From NCBI GenBank assembly GCA_024036415.1, contig JAMWET010006596.1, positions 1-64,000 of the forward strand: DNA of 64,000 nt, given 5' to 3'. Source of the stretch: Prochilodus magdalenae. Its lineage: Eukaryota; Chordata; Actinopteri; Characiformes; Prochilodontidae. The notes beneath the pieces are model-generated. The model was not told the origin of the DNA and ran no database searches. It saw only the letters and a program-made list of their open reading frames with translations. Below are positions 11,291 to 24,900 of this stretch, piece by piece. Numbering within the stretch: position 1 is the first letter of the stretch; each line of letters starts with the position of its first letter. A program made the translations under genes and the position numbers.

Positions 11291-13680
11291 TCCTGCTGGA
11301 GGGGGAGGTCAGTGAAGATGGTTTCAGTGTACGGCAGGGAAGTCTTACCGAGAAACGTGTACAAAGGAGCATGGGACACAATGCAGTGACCATGCTGAGT
11401 GCAGAGGGGACCCCCTGTCGTCCTTAGAGGGGACTTGAGGTCAGGGGTTTTAGGGCTGGAGTGCTGCATCCCTGAGGAGGTTAATGTACTGGTAACGTGG
11501 GGTCAGAGGACAGTCTTCGTGCTTGTAGATCACTCAGGACAGCTCACCACAACCATGACTGAGGCACAAGATGTTGAATGAATGACCCCACTAAAAACTG
11601 TACTCCTGGGCCTAAAGCCTGTTATATTACGATTCTTCTTTGGGGCAATAATAATAAAGCACATAGTCAAATTTCATCACATTAGCTTAGCATTGACACC
11701 TTTAGCATTAAAAGATATATATATGTTTTGGTAGTTAGTATTTATTTTGGTAACAAATGTTGTTGGGGATTATTTTACCCTTATTACACTGCTATATGTT
11801 TCATAAAGTTACCTAAACTAATAATAAACCTAAACTATAGTATGCAGAAAAAATGCTTACCGTGGATATTTCACCTAAAACAATTCATATGTATGGAGTG
11901 ATTTAGTCCTTGCTCGATTCCTTGAATGAGAACTATCTACTGTAAGACTCAAGTGAAGTTGTTAGCCTCCACTGAAAACATCTTCTGATTGGAAGAGATG
12001 GCACAATCAGGTTGAGTTTTGTTTAACCCTTTCTTCATAGTGCCTCAACCAAATATGCTATACCAAAAGGCTGAGCAGGAAGTTAAAGGGTTAAAACAGA
12101 GAAGCTATCTAAATAATGCCAATTCCTGCAGTAGAGCTATAGTAATAGTAGTACTGAAGTAGTATGTTAACTTTAAGTTTATGCCAATACAAGTGAACAT
12201 TGATGACCATGTTAGATTACATGCAGGCAACTGAAGCTTGTTAAAGATACTTCCTGTATTATTTGAAGTTTGCTACAGAAATATTATGTACAAATTATGT
12301 ACGTATACAGTATTTTACCATGTAGCAGTTTTACTGTGACTACTTCGGTAAAAAGCCCTGGCACTGAGTTGCCTTTGCCATTTTTCAGACTGAAATGGTC
12401 AGGGTAGACTATTACTTACATTCTCAGTCAGTGATGGTTTTGGGACTTCCTGTTGGGGCTAGATTGATTTTTTTCATAAAATTAAACTTAACCGTAGTAA
12501 ACCAAAAGCGATTTGATTCCTCTGTCAGGTCCTATTAATGCTGGTAAGGCCTAACCTATGAAAGCGCTATCTTGGCTGTCTCTGCCCAAATACCATTGGG
12601 GGACAAAAATCTTCAGTCAGCATTTCACAAACGTATTTTAATGAAATGAGAGTTGTATACTACAATGCTGGAATTATCAGTCATGTGACTCATCTAACAT
12701 GAGCAGCCTGATATATGGCAACTAGTTATTGGGAAGTCAGTGAGGACCGTCAGGTGACTGCTGAGATTAAAACTTTCAAATATTTTGACAACAGAAGAAG
12801 CAATGAGCAAGGCTTTGGCTCACCTATTCCCAGAGAGGTTACGAACACACTGTGCTATGCTTTGTATGTGTCCCATGAACGACTTATTCTGCAGATTTTA
12901 ATCAGTGAAGCTCATCTTTCTCTGGCATGGAGAAGCGGCATGTTTACGTCCTCCTGGCTGATGCTGCATGTGGGCATGCGGCTGCAGATTCCCTGAGGGT
13001 AAAGAGGGTGTCAAGATAAGAAGATGGAACAGAGATGTGGCTTAGAGCATGTGCAAATGTTTGACAAAGCCTGTCACTAACTGTGCAGTTCCATACAGGC
13101 ACACAGTAAGGCCACGGGTACTCAGACACATATAGAGTAACATCTGGACAAATGAACACGACTGTGTACAAATGTTTTGGTTCAAGATGGATGGGTAAAA
13201 ATGTGCCAGGAGTCCAGGCAGTTTAATGTTTTGCTTAGTCCTTTAAGCAATAACTTCTGGGTCTTTATTTTATTTTTTTTTAAAAGTGCAGTTAAAGGGA
13301 ATTTACTTTGGTTGAGAACCTTTTAATGGCTAAACAAAAATGGTTCTAAAAGTTCATTAAAAGATGATTTAGGGAAAGTGTTTCCAAAGTTTTCCAAAAA
13401 CTGCTTCTCTGAATGCAGAAAATAAACAGCAAATAGAAGGAAATAGCTGAAATATGCTCTTCTATGACTATATGAGACACTTCCATACTCCCATACATTG
13501 CGGTGATCAGTTTTGGAGAATGTCTCTGATCCAGCTGGACACAACGCTAAAAGGATACATTATTGCTGAAAAGTGTTTCTTCAGTTATTTTTCTCCCCTC
13601 GGGCAAATTCACTGGAGGCAATAGGGCAGGTATAGTGAAAGCCCAGCTGGCAGGGTGCAATAGTGGTGTGACCCTTAACC
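11291..13680. other. Non-coding stretch
   Basis: No gene recognisable. ORFs at 11399-11581, 12715-12996 and 12944-13171 show no domain-like features. Confidence 0.5.
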
Positions 13681-13910
13681 TCGGCACACATATTATTCCA
13701 GTTTCAAGGAGGCCGCTGCAACAGCCATGGCAGCCTGCTGATCTCTACAATGCGGCCCTTTCCTCAAGCCACGTCTGGCAAAAAGGCCCCCTGGAGCTCC
13801 AGCCGCCATCCAGAGGCCTTTCAGTGTGCCCTGTTCGGCCACGGAGAAGATCCACAAAGGAAGGGGTGAATTGGAGAATCAGAGAGAGCTAGAAAGAGAG
13901 AGCAAAAGAG
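13680..13910. promoter_or_regulatory. Candidate conserved non-coding element
   Basis: A GC-richer island of complex, non-repetitive sequence in AT-rich surroundings, followed by a short GA-rich tract near 13880-13915. The composition is like that of vertebrate conserved elements. There is no direct evidence beyond composition. Confidence 0.25.
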
Positions 13911-15778
13911 AGAGACTATGTATTGAAGAAGTTACAAGGGGAACAATAGACTTTAGACTCCATCTTAACCCACTACAGCATCTGTGGCCTGTCCTCTGCT
14001 CTGCACAGAGGATACAAATTGTGGTGGTGAAGGAAAAAGTATGTCTTCTTTTTTCCCCCCACTGTTGCTCGCGAGCAGTTGAACCACACCATAATCCTTT
14101 CAGATAGGATCACTGAAAAGGGTCACTGAATACATCATTCTGACGAAGTCTCTCAATTACCTGTTCATGGAGAGAGGTGACTTGAGGGCTTCCTTCTCAA
14201 GAAAAACGACTGTGCGACCGACGTTGCTGTGACAAGGACCAGATGGAATAGATGGCGGTATGTGCGGTGATGGGGGAGCCACATGCAAGGCCCAGACGTC
14301 TATTAGTAATTTCTCAAGGGCTTTCTGGCAGAAAGGCTGTCACTGCCTCTTTCTCTCTGGCCGTCCCACTGTCTCTGTGCCTTCCTCATCTGCGTCACGT
14401 ATGTGGTAGACTCAAGCCGCAAGATGTACTGCACATAGGAAATCCCTTCATCTCCCTGACATCAATGTGAAAGACATTGTCGGGTATTATGATCAATGTA
14501 GATCCCACTCTACATTTCTACTGCCACCAGAAAGGCCTAATTCCACATTGGCTGCATTTGTAACGACCTAAGAGGATGTGGGATGACGTGGGAAGAAGCT
14601 GTCTGGCCTTAGAACATCAAGCTGCAAGTGTCTTTCCTGAGGAACCTTGAAAGCTGCTAATTGCAATAGCCTTAATTAAAAGACATTTACCTCTTTACAG
14701 TTAAGCGTGAATGAAAAGGAACGAATTGGGAACTCATATTAGCTATTTGTAAAGGTTTGTATGTATACTGAGAAGAGAGAAACCCACACAGATACCTATA
14801 TAGACTATTGTGTCCCGGTTATAAGTGGGATCTCTTGAGACATGAATGCCTGTAAAAAAAAAAAAACGTTGCGCAATCAAGCATTAGCCCTTTCGCCCCC
14901 TTGGTGGTCTCTTCTTTGGCGTGCATTGCACGCCAGTGAACCAGGCTGTAATGTTCATTACCCTAACCCCAAGAGGGAGAACCAGCTTACCTTTGTCCAC
15001 TCACAAAATGATTAGAGATGGCTGACCTGAAGGCACTGTTGGGTAGGTGAGTGGGGGAGAGGCTTGCCCTCTAAAACGATAATCTCTTGGATTGCTCTCC
15101 CCATGGTGCTCTTCATGTCTATTTCTCTTTTGGGTGGATAACAAGAGACGTAAGCTCCTTAACACTGAATTACAATTATTGGAGCCCAATCACAACGCTC
15201 TCTGTAATAGTGACCTCCTCTTCAGTCTCAGCCACTTCTGATGAAGTGCCTGTAATACGCATATAATCAATGTTTCATTGAGCTCCGAGAGATTTTCATT
15301 AAGGAGTTACTCACCGTGGTGTTTTTTATTGCATTCCTGTTCAGAGGGACTAAGAAACAGCTAATGCTTTTCTCTGCACAGTCATGCTGCAAGCCACTTG
15401 AAACACTGAAGGAGATAAAGAAACAGTCCTGGTTAACCAAGGACCCAAATATGCATCTTTTCCTGATATTGGGAGTGATGGATTTATAAAAGCAGTAAGG
15501 AAGTATTACAGAGAAGCCAACAAATGTAGAGAGACAGCCACTTGCTTTTGCAATAATATATGCACCAGGTTATCTGGAGTTTTTTTGTGTCTTCAGACAC
15601 TTGTTACTCATAAAGTTCATATTGCAACCACAGACCCTCACTCTTTTACCTTTATGAATTAAATAATGGCTGGCTGCCACCATGTCATTGAAAATCTTTT
15701 AAAACTCATTAAAATGTTACATCACATACTATAGATATCTCTCCCTCTCTCTTTCTCAGACAGGTTCTACCTCTATCA
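13911..15778. other. Non-coding stretch
   Basis: No gene seen. The part at about 14870-15340 is complex, moderately GC-rich sequence that could include conserved non-coding DNA. A poly-A run lies at about 14853. Confidence 0.4.
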
Positions 15779-15837
15779 GATAATAATAACAATAATATAT
15801 ATAATAATAATAATATACTCTAATATATATATATATA
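15779..15837. repeat. AT/TAA-rich microsatellite flanking a transposon
   Basis: TAA and TA repeats abut the left end of the Tc1-like element. A matching short TA run follows its right end at about 16367-16376, consistent with TA target preference. Confidence 0.8.
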
Positions 15838-16366
15838 CAGGGGTTGGACAATGAAACTGAAACACCTGGTTTTAGACCACAATCATTTATTAGTATGGTG
15901 TAGGGCCTCCTTTTGCGGCCAATACAGCGTCAGTTCGTCTTGGGAATGACATATACTGCGTCCTGCACAGTGGTCAGAGGGGTTTTAAGCCATTCTTCTT
16001 GCAGGATAGTGGCCAGGTCACTACGTGATGCTGGTGGAGGTTCGTCCTTCTTGGTGGTATGCTGACATTACCCTGGATACCGTGGCTCTTGATACATCAC
16101 AAAGACTTGCTGTCTTGGTCACAGATGCGCCAGCAAGACGTGCACCAACAATTTGTCCTCTTTTGAACTCTGGTATGTCACCCATAATGTTGTGTGCATT
16201 GCAGTATTTTGAGCAGAACTGTCTCTTACCTGCTAACTGAACCTTCACACTCTGCTCTTACTGGTGCAATGTGCAATTAATGAAGATTGGCCACCAGGCT
16301 GGTCCAATTTAGCCATGAGACCTCCCACACTAAAATGACAGGTGTCAGTTTCACTGTCCAACCCCT
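15838..16366 (-). mobile_element. Internally deleted Tc1/mariner-like element
   Basis: The element is about 529 bp and is bounded by imperfect terminal inverted repeats, the left beginning CAGGGGTTGGACAATGAAAC and the right its near complement, set in TA-rich sequence. Read on the minus strand, 16248-16021 encodes the N-terminal helix-turn-helix region of a Tc1 transposase (FKRGQIVGARLAG, then a VSRATVSRVMSAYH-type recognition helix). It runs almost directly into a C-terminal-like piece (LATILQEEWLKTPLTTVQDA). The DDE catalytic core that normally lies between is missing, so this is a non-autonomous deletion derivative of a full-length element (usually about 1.2-1.6 kb). Confidence 0.88.
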
Positions 16367-16639
16367 ATATATATATGTTTATATATTTTTTTAAGGTGTG
16401 TGTGGCAGTGACTAGTCTGTGGTGCCGTTTCACAGTATATGAAATATGTTATAAAATGAAGTATGTTATATTGGCTTTAATTATGTACTTACACATCGTT
16501 ATTGGGATGTCTCTTATTTATTCCATGATGAGTCAGCGTAGACATTTGAATCATGTCAGTTTAAAGCACTCTTGTTTTCACACTCTAACAAAGACAAACT
16601 AGGAAAGTTGTGGCAGCTACATTGTACAGTTTTAAGTCA
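16367..16639. other. Spacer between two Tc1-like remnants
   Basis: Short TA run followed by AT-rich sequence. The 86-codon ORF at 16342-16602 begins inside the transposon end and is probably not a gene. Confidence 0.5.
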
Positions 16640-17050
16640 CCTGTGATTGAAACCTCCTTAACTCTGTGTAATACCCCCACAAGCATGAATCACTGCTTCA
16701 CTTCGATTTGGCATGGACTGAACTAACTGGAGTTTCTGGATATAGGCAATAACAATGTTCAGTCACTCATGCATCAAAGAATTGTGCTGTTGGGCCAGAT
16801 TAACTGGATGCCTTCCCAGACCTAATTCGGAGGAGAATATCCTGTGGCCCAGGATTTTTGCCACTGCTGGACGACTGGTATGACGACACGCTTCCATACA
16901 CCTGCAGATTTAGCTATATGCTGCACACTATGGTCTTGGGCACACCCAAATGCCATCATTCCTGTTTGCTCTTCTCAATCTATGAATCCCACCACATGCC
17001 CTGCAGGCATTTATAGCCTGATCATCCTTGTGCAATGCCATCTGTAGAAG
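16640..17050 (-). mobile_element. Second Tc1-like remnant, different family
   Basis: On the minus strand, about 17000-16850 reads as a decayed helix-turn-helix stretch (HIAKSAGVWKRVVIPVVQQWQ-like). Bases 16760-16670 read as a clear Tc1 transposase C terminus ending SMPNRSEAVIHACGGITQS and a stop. The catalytic centre is missing between them, so this too is a deletion derivative. It lies about 270 bases from the first element in the same orientation, but its sequence differs and its inverted repeats are not clear. Confidence 0.7.
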
Positions 17051-17880
17051 CCTAAAGATGCTATCATCCTAAACATGTGATTTAATTCTAATTTTTTTGT
17101 CTGGTGAGCTTATGTATATGCACAGGTTCATACCTGTAGCATGAAATATATGTACGGCACATTATATTATCGTATAGTAGGAAAACTAGTTTGAGTCAGT
17201 TTAAGACATGTGATGCTATAATGCAGGTACAACCATCATGCCAGTATTATGACTGCATAAACAAACACTGAACACAAGACCAAAAAAAAAAACCTGAAAC
17301 TGGTAGACATATTCATTTCATATAGATGCAGGTTTTATCATCAAGCATCTAAGTTGATCCTCATACATCGTCATTCATGCTAGATCATTTGAACAATGTC
17401 TTCCTGGGATCTTACCCCCATGAATACTTATACCAAGCCTTTTTTGGGGAGATGTATGATTGGTTCCTATAAGCACATCCTTCTCAGTCAAATAGAATTG
17501 AAGTTTTGGAAGAGACATAGCTGTCTAAGGCATAGTCAGTCACCCACCCCTACCCCACCCTAAACAAACCAAAGCCTAGAAAAAAAGTGTGAGCGAGCCA
17601 GCAGATGAGTAAAGTGCATCATATTCAGAGCACTGCAACAGAGGACTGTTTTACTTCAGTAGTGTTTATGTGGGGAGGCTTATGCGTTTGAAGCTATTGA
17701 GGCTGATGACATGGTGGATCATTAAGCTTGGTGCCTTTCTTTTGATGGTTTGTTTTTTTTCCCCCTTTTTCATCTGATCCAAAATCTCCAAGAAAAGAAA
17801 ACGTTATTTTCCAGAGAGTTTCTTTATGCTGCCGGTAAAAAGTAGCGACAATGGGAAATTGACAGATGCTGGGCATGCCA
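17051..17880. other. Non-coding stretch
   Basis: No gene or repeat family recognised. Confidence 0.5.
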
Positions 17881-18490
17881 CTCAAACATCAATGCAATAA
17901 AGTGATTTAGGCCCGCAGTGTCTTAAGATAAAAATGAGGAACACTACAAAGTTAGCCCCATTTAAATGGCCCCCAAATGATTTTTTTTTCTTTTTATTCC
18001 TCTTTTCTCTCTTAATTACAATATGTTGGTGCTCTAATAGGATTGTCAACCACCAAGGAGTGAAGGCTTTAAAGAAATGCTTTCCAGTTGAAATGTGCCT
18101 TTGAGCACTGATTTTCCAGGGCTTTCTTGCTTCACTTTTAAGCTCGATCCAATTCGCCAGCCTTTTCACTGTAACTGGGATACAAATCCATGCCATTGCA
18201 GCTATCAGAGGCCCGCAACGAGCATGAAAAAGCTGCATTACATCGTGCTCTTTTCGGTGGGGCCATTTTGGCTCCTTCGTGAGCGGAGAGCCCATCCGTC
18301 ACAATGTGGCCCACGTCGACCTGCCAAGAGACTCCGTTACTGGGATTTGTCATAGAAGAGTCACGAAATCTCAGTCGAGACAACGCTAGCAGCCATCGTT
18401 TTCATACCGCCCAGGCTCTCTCTATCTTATCACGGAAACGCCATTGTCATGCCGCTTGCCTGCCAGAGAGCCTACCCCAGGCCAGCCCTT
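17881..18490. promoter_or_regulatory. Candidate conserved non-coding element
   Basis: Complex, low-repeat sequence of balanced composition stands out from its surroundings. It includes a 12-base perfect palindrome CCATTTAAATGG at 17958-17969 and a homeodomain-type CTTAATTAC near 18012. Overlapping ORFs on both strands (17882-18295, 18095-18355, 18138-18383) reflect the balanced composition and none resembles a known protein. It is a candidate hes1-region enhancer, by composition only. Confidence 0.35.
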
Positions 18491-19609
18491 AAAAAATTTA
18501 GACAGAAAAGAGAAAACCTTTAGCAAGGATGCACTCGGGTGATTTCTCAGTTAGCCAGCATGCCTGTTCCTTTTTCGCTCTCCCTGTTCTTCCAGCAGAA
18601 GGTTCCAGCAATTGTGGAGAGTAGTTCTCTTTTAGCCATGGTATTTTTGGGGTGCCAATGAAAGCGAGCGATAACCATCCCAGCCAAGGGCTACTAGCGC
18701 GCTTTGGCTCTGTCGGATGAGCATCTGAAGCTGCGCTCACGCCATCACCGCACCATCCGCCCTCCACTAGGCTTCCACAAAAGACACACATTTGCAGCCT
18801 TCCCCTGCAAATTCCCTTCCCTTTGTTGCAGAGGGGAAAATCGCATTCCCATGTTTCCTCGCTAAACCCGGAGGATCTTTAGTGCTGGTTCAGAAATAGA
18901 TAGACCCAAAGCAGAGACAGATGTGGAGGGAGCAGAGAACTAAGAATGGCGTCTTCTGGCCTCCACTGTTACTTGTTACCTTAAAGACATTGGCCCACAT
19001 GTGTGGTGCTGTTTAGCTGGATTCAGAAAGTCCTGCCCAGGACTGAAGCAGTTGAACGTTTAACATTTTTTGACAAGTTTGTGACAATGATTTTACAGTT
19101 TCGTTGCATTATTTGGTTCCCTAGTTCAAAATAACTGCTAATTCAGAAGAACCAGTGTGGTACATTGCCACGTGTTTTACATTACCAAGATTTAGGTGCT
19201 GCACTTAGGCTGCACATGTGGGATGAAGAGAAGCCCATACTAGCACCTCATTGAACTCAGAGTTGATGGAGGGCTCTGATAGGCTGAGCCTGCGAGCTGC
19301 TCCCTCAACTCGACAGCCCTGATGTGCAACTGAAAAGGAGGAAATGTAAGAAAATCATATTTTATGGGTCTTTCAAGGGTCTAGAGAATGGGAAACCACG
19401 CTTTGAGTGACTAATAGAAAGCAGGAGATCCCAGGGCTCTATGCTCTCCCAGATTGGCTGGCTAGAATTGAGCTACTGAAGCCCACCTTGAAGACCTGGC
19501 TGTTACCTCCAACACAGTTTTGTTTTCAATTTGAGGACGCTGTGGGGGAAACCTGGATACATTCCTGTCCAGGAAGAAGTGAGATGCCAAAAGAAACACT
19601 AAACTTTAA
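18491..19609. other. Non-coding stretch
   Basis: No gene recognised. The part at 18500-18850 is GC-richer and may continue the candidate element to its left. Confidence 0.4.
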
Positions 19610-19790
19610 AAAATAAAGGTTAAAAATAAAGGTTCCTAAACGGTTCTTGGCTTGAATGTACTGTTCTAGGAACACCCATTAACTTGTCTAGAACCTTTAC
19701 ATTGCATAAAAAGGGTCTTCAGATTCGCATTTCACATTTATAGGTTCTTTAGAGGACCAAAGGTTGTTCCTCTATGGCATCACTCCAAAT
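19610..19790. repeat. GGTTCTT/GAACC-type interspersed repeat
   Basis: This stretch has repeated GGTTC and GAACC words in both orientations (AAAGGTTCCT, CGGTTCTTGG, TAGAACCTTT, TAGGTTCTTTAGAGGA) and ends in a CTATGGCATCACT motif. The pattern is that of a short inverted-repeat element I recall as common in teleost genomes. Boundaries are approximate. Confidence 0.55.
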
Positions 19791-21379
19791 CCTTTCTGGC
19801 AGGAGTGTACCCAGACTAATGCCACACTACTGAGGAACATGCAAGATCCTATCCTAGATGAAACAAGCCAGAAAAGATCAGTAAGCAAGAACATGCTAAT
19901 ACCCAAGTATTAATATAGAGAGATTTGACTATGAGAGAGTATTATGTAGAAACATGTACAACAGCCTCAACTTGTCCGAAAGCAAACTACAACAAACACT
20001 GCCCCCTTTTCCAAAGCCCTAAAGGATTTGCCATGGATGCAATTACAATGGTGAGCAGGTCGGAGACTGAGGAGAGGAGAAATAAAAGAGCTGGTGTATT
20101 AGTCTAGCAAACCCCCCGATGACACCCTGTACTCAGACTCCAGACAGCCCACACATGGGCTTTCCATCCAGGGCCCGGCACGGCCTGTAAACGAGCTAGT
20201 AACCTCATTCGCTCACAGGCCACATGGGTGGAAGCACGCTGCAGCCTTTGATGGGACACCTGCAAAGAAATAGAATCTTTACTGCTGAATGCTGAAATGT
20301 GAGCCAATGTGAGAGAAGGACTAGAGGAAGAGAGAGGGTAAGAGTGTGTGTGTGTGTGTGGGCTGACAGCCAAATATGCTCCCCTTCGCCTTTGAAGATT
20401 ATTATAGATGGTGTTAGTCAGCAGTGCATAAGGAGCTATTTTAACACTTACATCACTCTCCCCTCCAGCAGCACGAGCCATGCAGTAGACTCTGAGGGGG
20501 GCTTTCACTACCTCTCGAACACACCATTGTCGCTTCTTTCCTAACAGTTCTTTCTCCATATATTGCAATGAAACGAAAAAATCGAATACGCCAGGAGAGG
20601 CTGGGGGTTTCAGGGAATTCATCATGGTTAAGGGGTGTTTTAAAACATTTAGGGAGTGGCACCCCAATTATTTAATAAACCATTTGCTTTACTGGTATTA
20701 ATCATAATAAGCACTTCTATTTGTTGTTTGGCAGCAAGGGTGCTATAGAGATTTCCCGTTTTTCACATTTTGAATGCATTGCATTAAGTTGTAGCTATAT
20801 GAGTGGACAAAATGAGCTTCACCAGAATGTGGCTATTACTCTCAACACTTTACTGTTGCAGTTTTCATCACAAACATCTGGAAACATCCAGTGGGGGCTT
20901 CAATAATTGACATCCTGGATTATTAAGGACCCTGACAGTTTCCCACTTTGGTATTTGTTTTGTGAGTTTGTGAGTCATAGTATGTTTTGAACACTATCCG
21001 GCATAGTCTGCCAAAAGCATCCTCTATTGTTAACAGTACTGACCTTGTCCGTATCAGCAATGTGCTTTGCTTGTAACTAAAACTTTAGTCTCAACGTATG
21101 TCAGCGACATACAAAGTTATGATATGGCCAGTGTTTAAAATAGCTTATGTTTCCCAATGGAACTTGCCTGTAAACAAGCTGTCTGTGGACAAGAGAGCTA
21201 CAGACATGGAGGCATGGTGTGTGAGCAGCTGGGCTTCAGGCTAGAATTATAGATGGTCTAATTGGTCAAACTAATAAAAAGCATTAGCAGTGCTAAATAA
21301 AATAACTCACTTATTATTGCTACATTATAGCACTAAGCGATATAGAATTCATGATGATGACCCACCACTATTCCGAGTC
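19791..21379. other. Non-coding stretch with possible conserved element
   Basis: The interval 20100-20660 is complex, GC-balanced sequence with a short (GT)n at 20345-20360. The 187-codon minus ORF there (20104-20667) has no recognisable domain and is probably chance. The rest is AT-rich and unremarkable. Confidence 0.4.
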
Positions 21380-21930
21380 ACTTTATGACAGTCTGGCATG
21401 ACACTATTGAGGTGTTTGGCAATGTAGCTGTCGTCTTACCGGTCTGTGTTCAGGTAGTCCTGGGTTGTGCAGTCGTCTGCCAATGGTGCTGGCACTAACA
21501 GGAGGACTCATGGAGGGCATCACTGTTTGCTGAATGGTTCACTCTCTCCGTTGTTCATGTAGGTCTCACAGATCCTTCATGTTGCTGGCATGTTTTCTTC
21601 TAACCACTGCAGCCAACAGTGAGCCAAGGTAGTATCTGTACGACTAGTATGATGCATAGTACACTTATAAGACCATCCTGCTTGTCAGAGCTCTACAATG
21701 CGACCCCTCTTGTTTGTAAAGGATGCTACCATTACAGAAAGCATGCACAACCGGACAAACTTATATAGTCAGTCGGGTACAGCTAGAAGGCCCGTTCTTG
21801 CTTAAAGCACATGCATGACCATGTGAGAGACTTGAACCATTTGCATGTCTCATGATTCCAAACCTACCCAGTTTGATCCCTGTTGGTTGAGTCCTTCTGC
21901 ATGCAACCATGTTTTTGATGATGAGTGTAT
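21380..21930 (-). mobile_element. Decayed Tc1-like transposase relic
   Basis: On the minus strand, about 21540-21430 translates to TIQQTVMPSMSPPVSASTIG followed by RRLHNPGLPEHRPVRRQLH, the second helix-turn-helix part of a Tc1 transposase, before frameshifts and stops. Sequence to about 21930 also matches the flank of the relic at 45180-45620 (shared CTCATGATT and AACCTACCCA words), so both come from one family. There is no intact transposase. Confidence 0.7.
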
Positions 21931-24900
21931 CTCTAGTATATTGGACAGGGCTTAGCCAATCAGATTTCAGAACTGTAACTCTGCATTTTGCTTTTTTGTT
22001 TCTTAACCAACAAAGGCATGACTGCTTTCTTGTATAAATACCAAGACCTGCATGATTATTGGCTTAATTGTTAAAGAAGAAAAGGGAGACACAGCTTATA
22101 GTGAGTCGGCATGCTGTGGTCGCTCTGATCTGGAGGTCAGTCAAGTTAAACAAAGTCAGTCACATGTGTATGTGTGTGTTGCTGCTCAGTATAGAAAGCC
22201 TTGGAAAGTAAACAGGTTTTAAACCATGCTCTGTCGTTCACTGAGAAAAAAAGCCTGCCCCAGACTGAGGCCTGCAATTACACAGAACATAAACACAGGC
22301 TTGTGGATGGAGGAGTGCAGGTTAGTAAAGGGCCTCATGTTGAGCTGCCATGGGAATAACTCGGTCCTGGATGGCTGCATTCTAGCTAACAGGGCACATT
22401 ACCTCATCTCCTCATGTTCACTATGTGAAATAAGGTCAAAGCTGGGCTTACTAGCTGTGCATTAGTAATAGCACCCAGAAATGGATACTTATAACTTAGA
22501 CGACCATTAGTTGTTATTTTATAGTGTATTTCTTTTGAAGCACTATTACTCTCATAATGCTCACAATGCATATGAATACATTCAGTTTAGACTGCAAAAA
22601 CTATAACTCGATTTTTAGAAATGACAAAAATGTCAAAAATTTATATATCGCCAGAATTCAATAATAATACAAATAATAAAAATAATATTAATAACAGGCA
22701 CAAGTATGATATTGAAAGCCCAGAATTCTCATCCTCATATTTGGTACAGGGTCTTGGCTTGTTTTGATAAACTGCATGTGACAATTAATATATACAAATT
22801 ACACCATGCTTCTGTTACAGCTGGCAGTAATATTCTTCTCATAAACCCCACTACCCGCTAGCTGTTATAGCTCTCCTGTATGGCCAATTCGATCCTCCCT
22901 CAGGGACATCCACCTCATATGGAGGTCCATGACCCTGAATGGAAGCAAAAGAGCCACCACAGAGCTAAAAACAATTACCAACTAAAGAGTGCCAAATCAG
23001 CCTCTTCATAGACAACAATATAATGACAGCCACTGTTATTTACTATAATGAATTGGGTCCCATTATGAGAACAGGGTCCTATGGGGACTACTTATTGAGG
23101 CTTTTGAATGCTCCCCCACTGAATACACGTCAGGGGATATAAAGGCCTCTCTAGGTTACACTGAAGATGTAGCTTTGTCGATAAAAGAGCTGGGCTAAGA
23201 TCATATTTACACACCATTCATTCCCATTATAAAGCCTGTTCAGCCACATCCTATTTGGATAAGAGGAAAGGTGTGTGTGTGTGGTAGGGGGTGGGGTAGG
23301 GTGAGGGATGAGGTGGGGGGAATGGTGTGGATGTATACTGTATTCTCCAGAGTCAGTTCACAGAAAGGCTTGACTCTGGCATGGGAAAGCAAATAAGTGG
23401 GATTAACCATCTTCAAAGGTGCAGCGGAGTGAATGGAAGTGCACTGAGCCCACACAAAGGTGGAAGAGAGGGAAACACTCTCATGTGCTTATGCTGCAGT
23501 TAATGTAATAATACACACCAATGAACTTTTTTTTTTCAAAAGATTAAAATTAAATCTTCCATTTGGAGAAGTTTATATTTGCATTATGAGAAAGAATCCT
23601 GCACATTCTTGCTTTTTTAAATGCTGTCCTTACTCTCTCTCTCTGCCAGCCACAAGTCACAGGTTGGTACTAGACTTGGCATGAGAGCAATGCCTCTGTT
23701 GTGATACGTCTACTGAAATCTATGGGCAAATAGTTATATTGATCTCATGAGTTTTGAATGAAAAGGTTTGAATTGTAACACTTCAAAGCATCAAAATGCG
23801 GGCTACTTAAATGCTCTGCTACTGAACAGGAAGGAGAATAGAGCTGAAAAAATGACAGTGTGAGAGTGTGTGCATGTGCTATTTCAGGCTAGATTTACCA
23901 ATACCTGGTGTTGCATCTGCGTAATTTCTTGTTTGTATAGTTGAAATTTATCTCTTATGTTGAAATCAAATTATACTGAATTTACTGAATTTGTTTTCAG
24001 AAACAAATCAGCAGTGCAGTATAGAATATTACACTGTGTAGCTGTGTCACAGAGATGGTCCACTAATTCTTTGTAACTACTTTAAACAGGTGATAAACAG
24101 GTAATGGAATAGTAATATTAGGGCAACAATTGTACTAAACTGTAAAAATGACTAATTGGTTTTTGGTAAATAATGCATTACCAGTTGTGGTGTTCCTTTA
24201 ATAAAATAAATTGGAAAATTAAAGGTAATACACTATTTTTACTAATCAAGTTTAAAATAAATAACATAAAAATGTTTGCTTTCCAGTTAAATGAAAAAAT
24301 GTGAGTAAGAGTGAACAGTCGATCAGTCATTATAACTAACATTTTTAATTATGTATGTAGGCACTTACCACATAACATCTGCTTGATCAATATAACACCT
24401 ACATTTTTTTTTTAAATAATTGTTTATCAGCTTCTTTTACGCCAGTTGTTTTAAAAGTTGTTATTCCAATACAATTAAGTAATTCTGCTACAATGATGTG
24501 GTGTTAAAGCTGTAAAACAGTCATTCAGTTGGTTCTGCTTTTGTTTCTTTACTGTTTTGTATCTAAATGGTCAGGTACATACAAAGGTGTGGTCAGGTAT
24601 GTATAAAGTTACAGGCTGTAAATAGGTTTTATTAGAACTGTAAAATAAAACTTACTTCTTTTCATTGTGTTTTTCAATTAGTGCACCTCACATCTGTTGA
24701 TAATGTCCGTTCTCCAGGATAATGTGTTCTGTACATTATAATTATAATCACTAATGTTTCTATGAGAACATGATACATACATTTTGGACATTTGATCTAA
24801 ATAGTTATTTCTTTAAATTTTTGATCATTTTAATTAATTTTAGACTGATTTTAAGCAATATCTTAAATATTTCTCCTATTATTTTTGAAAAAAGTTATTC

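Noticed and set aside
20104..20667. 187-codon minus-strand open frame
   Set aside because: It crosses a (CA)n tract, has no recognisable domain, and overlaps open frames on the other strand.
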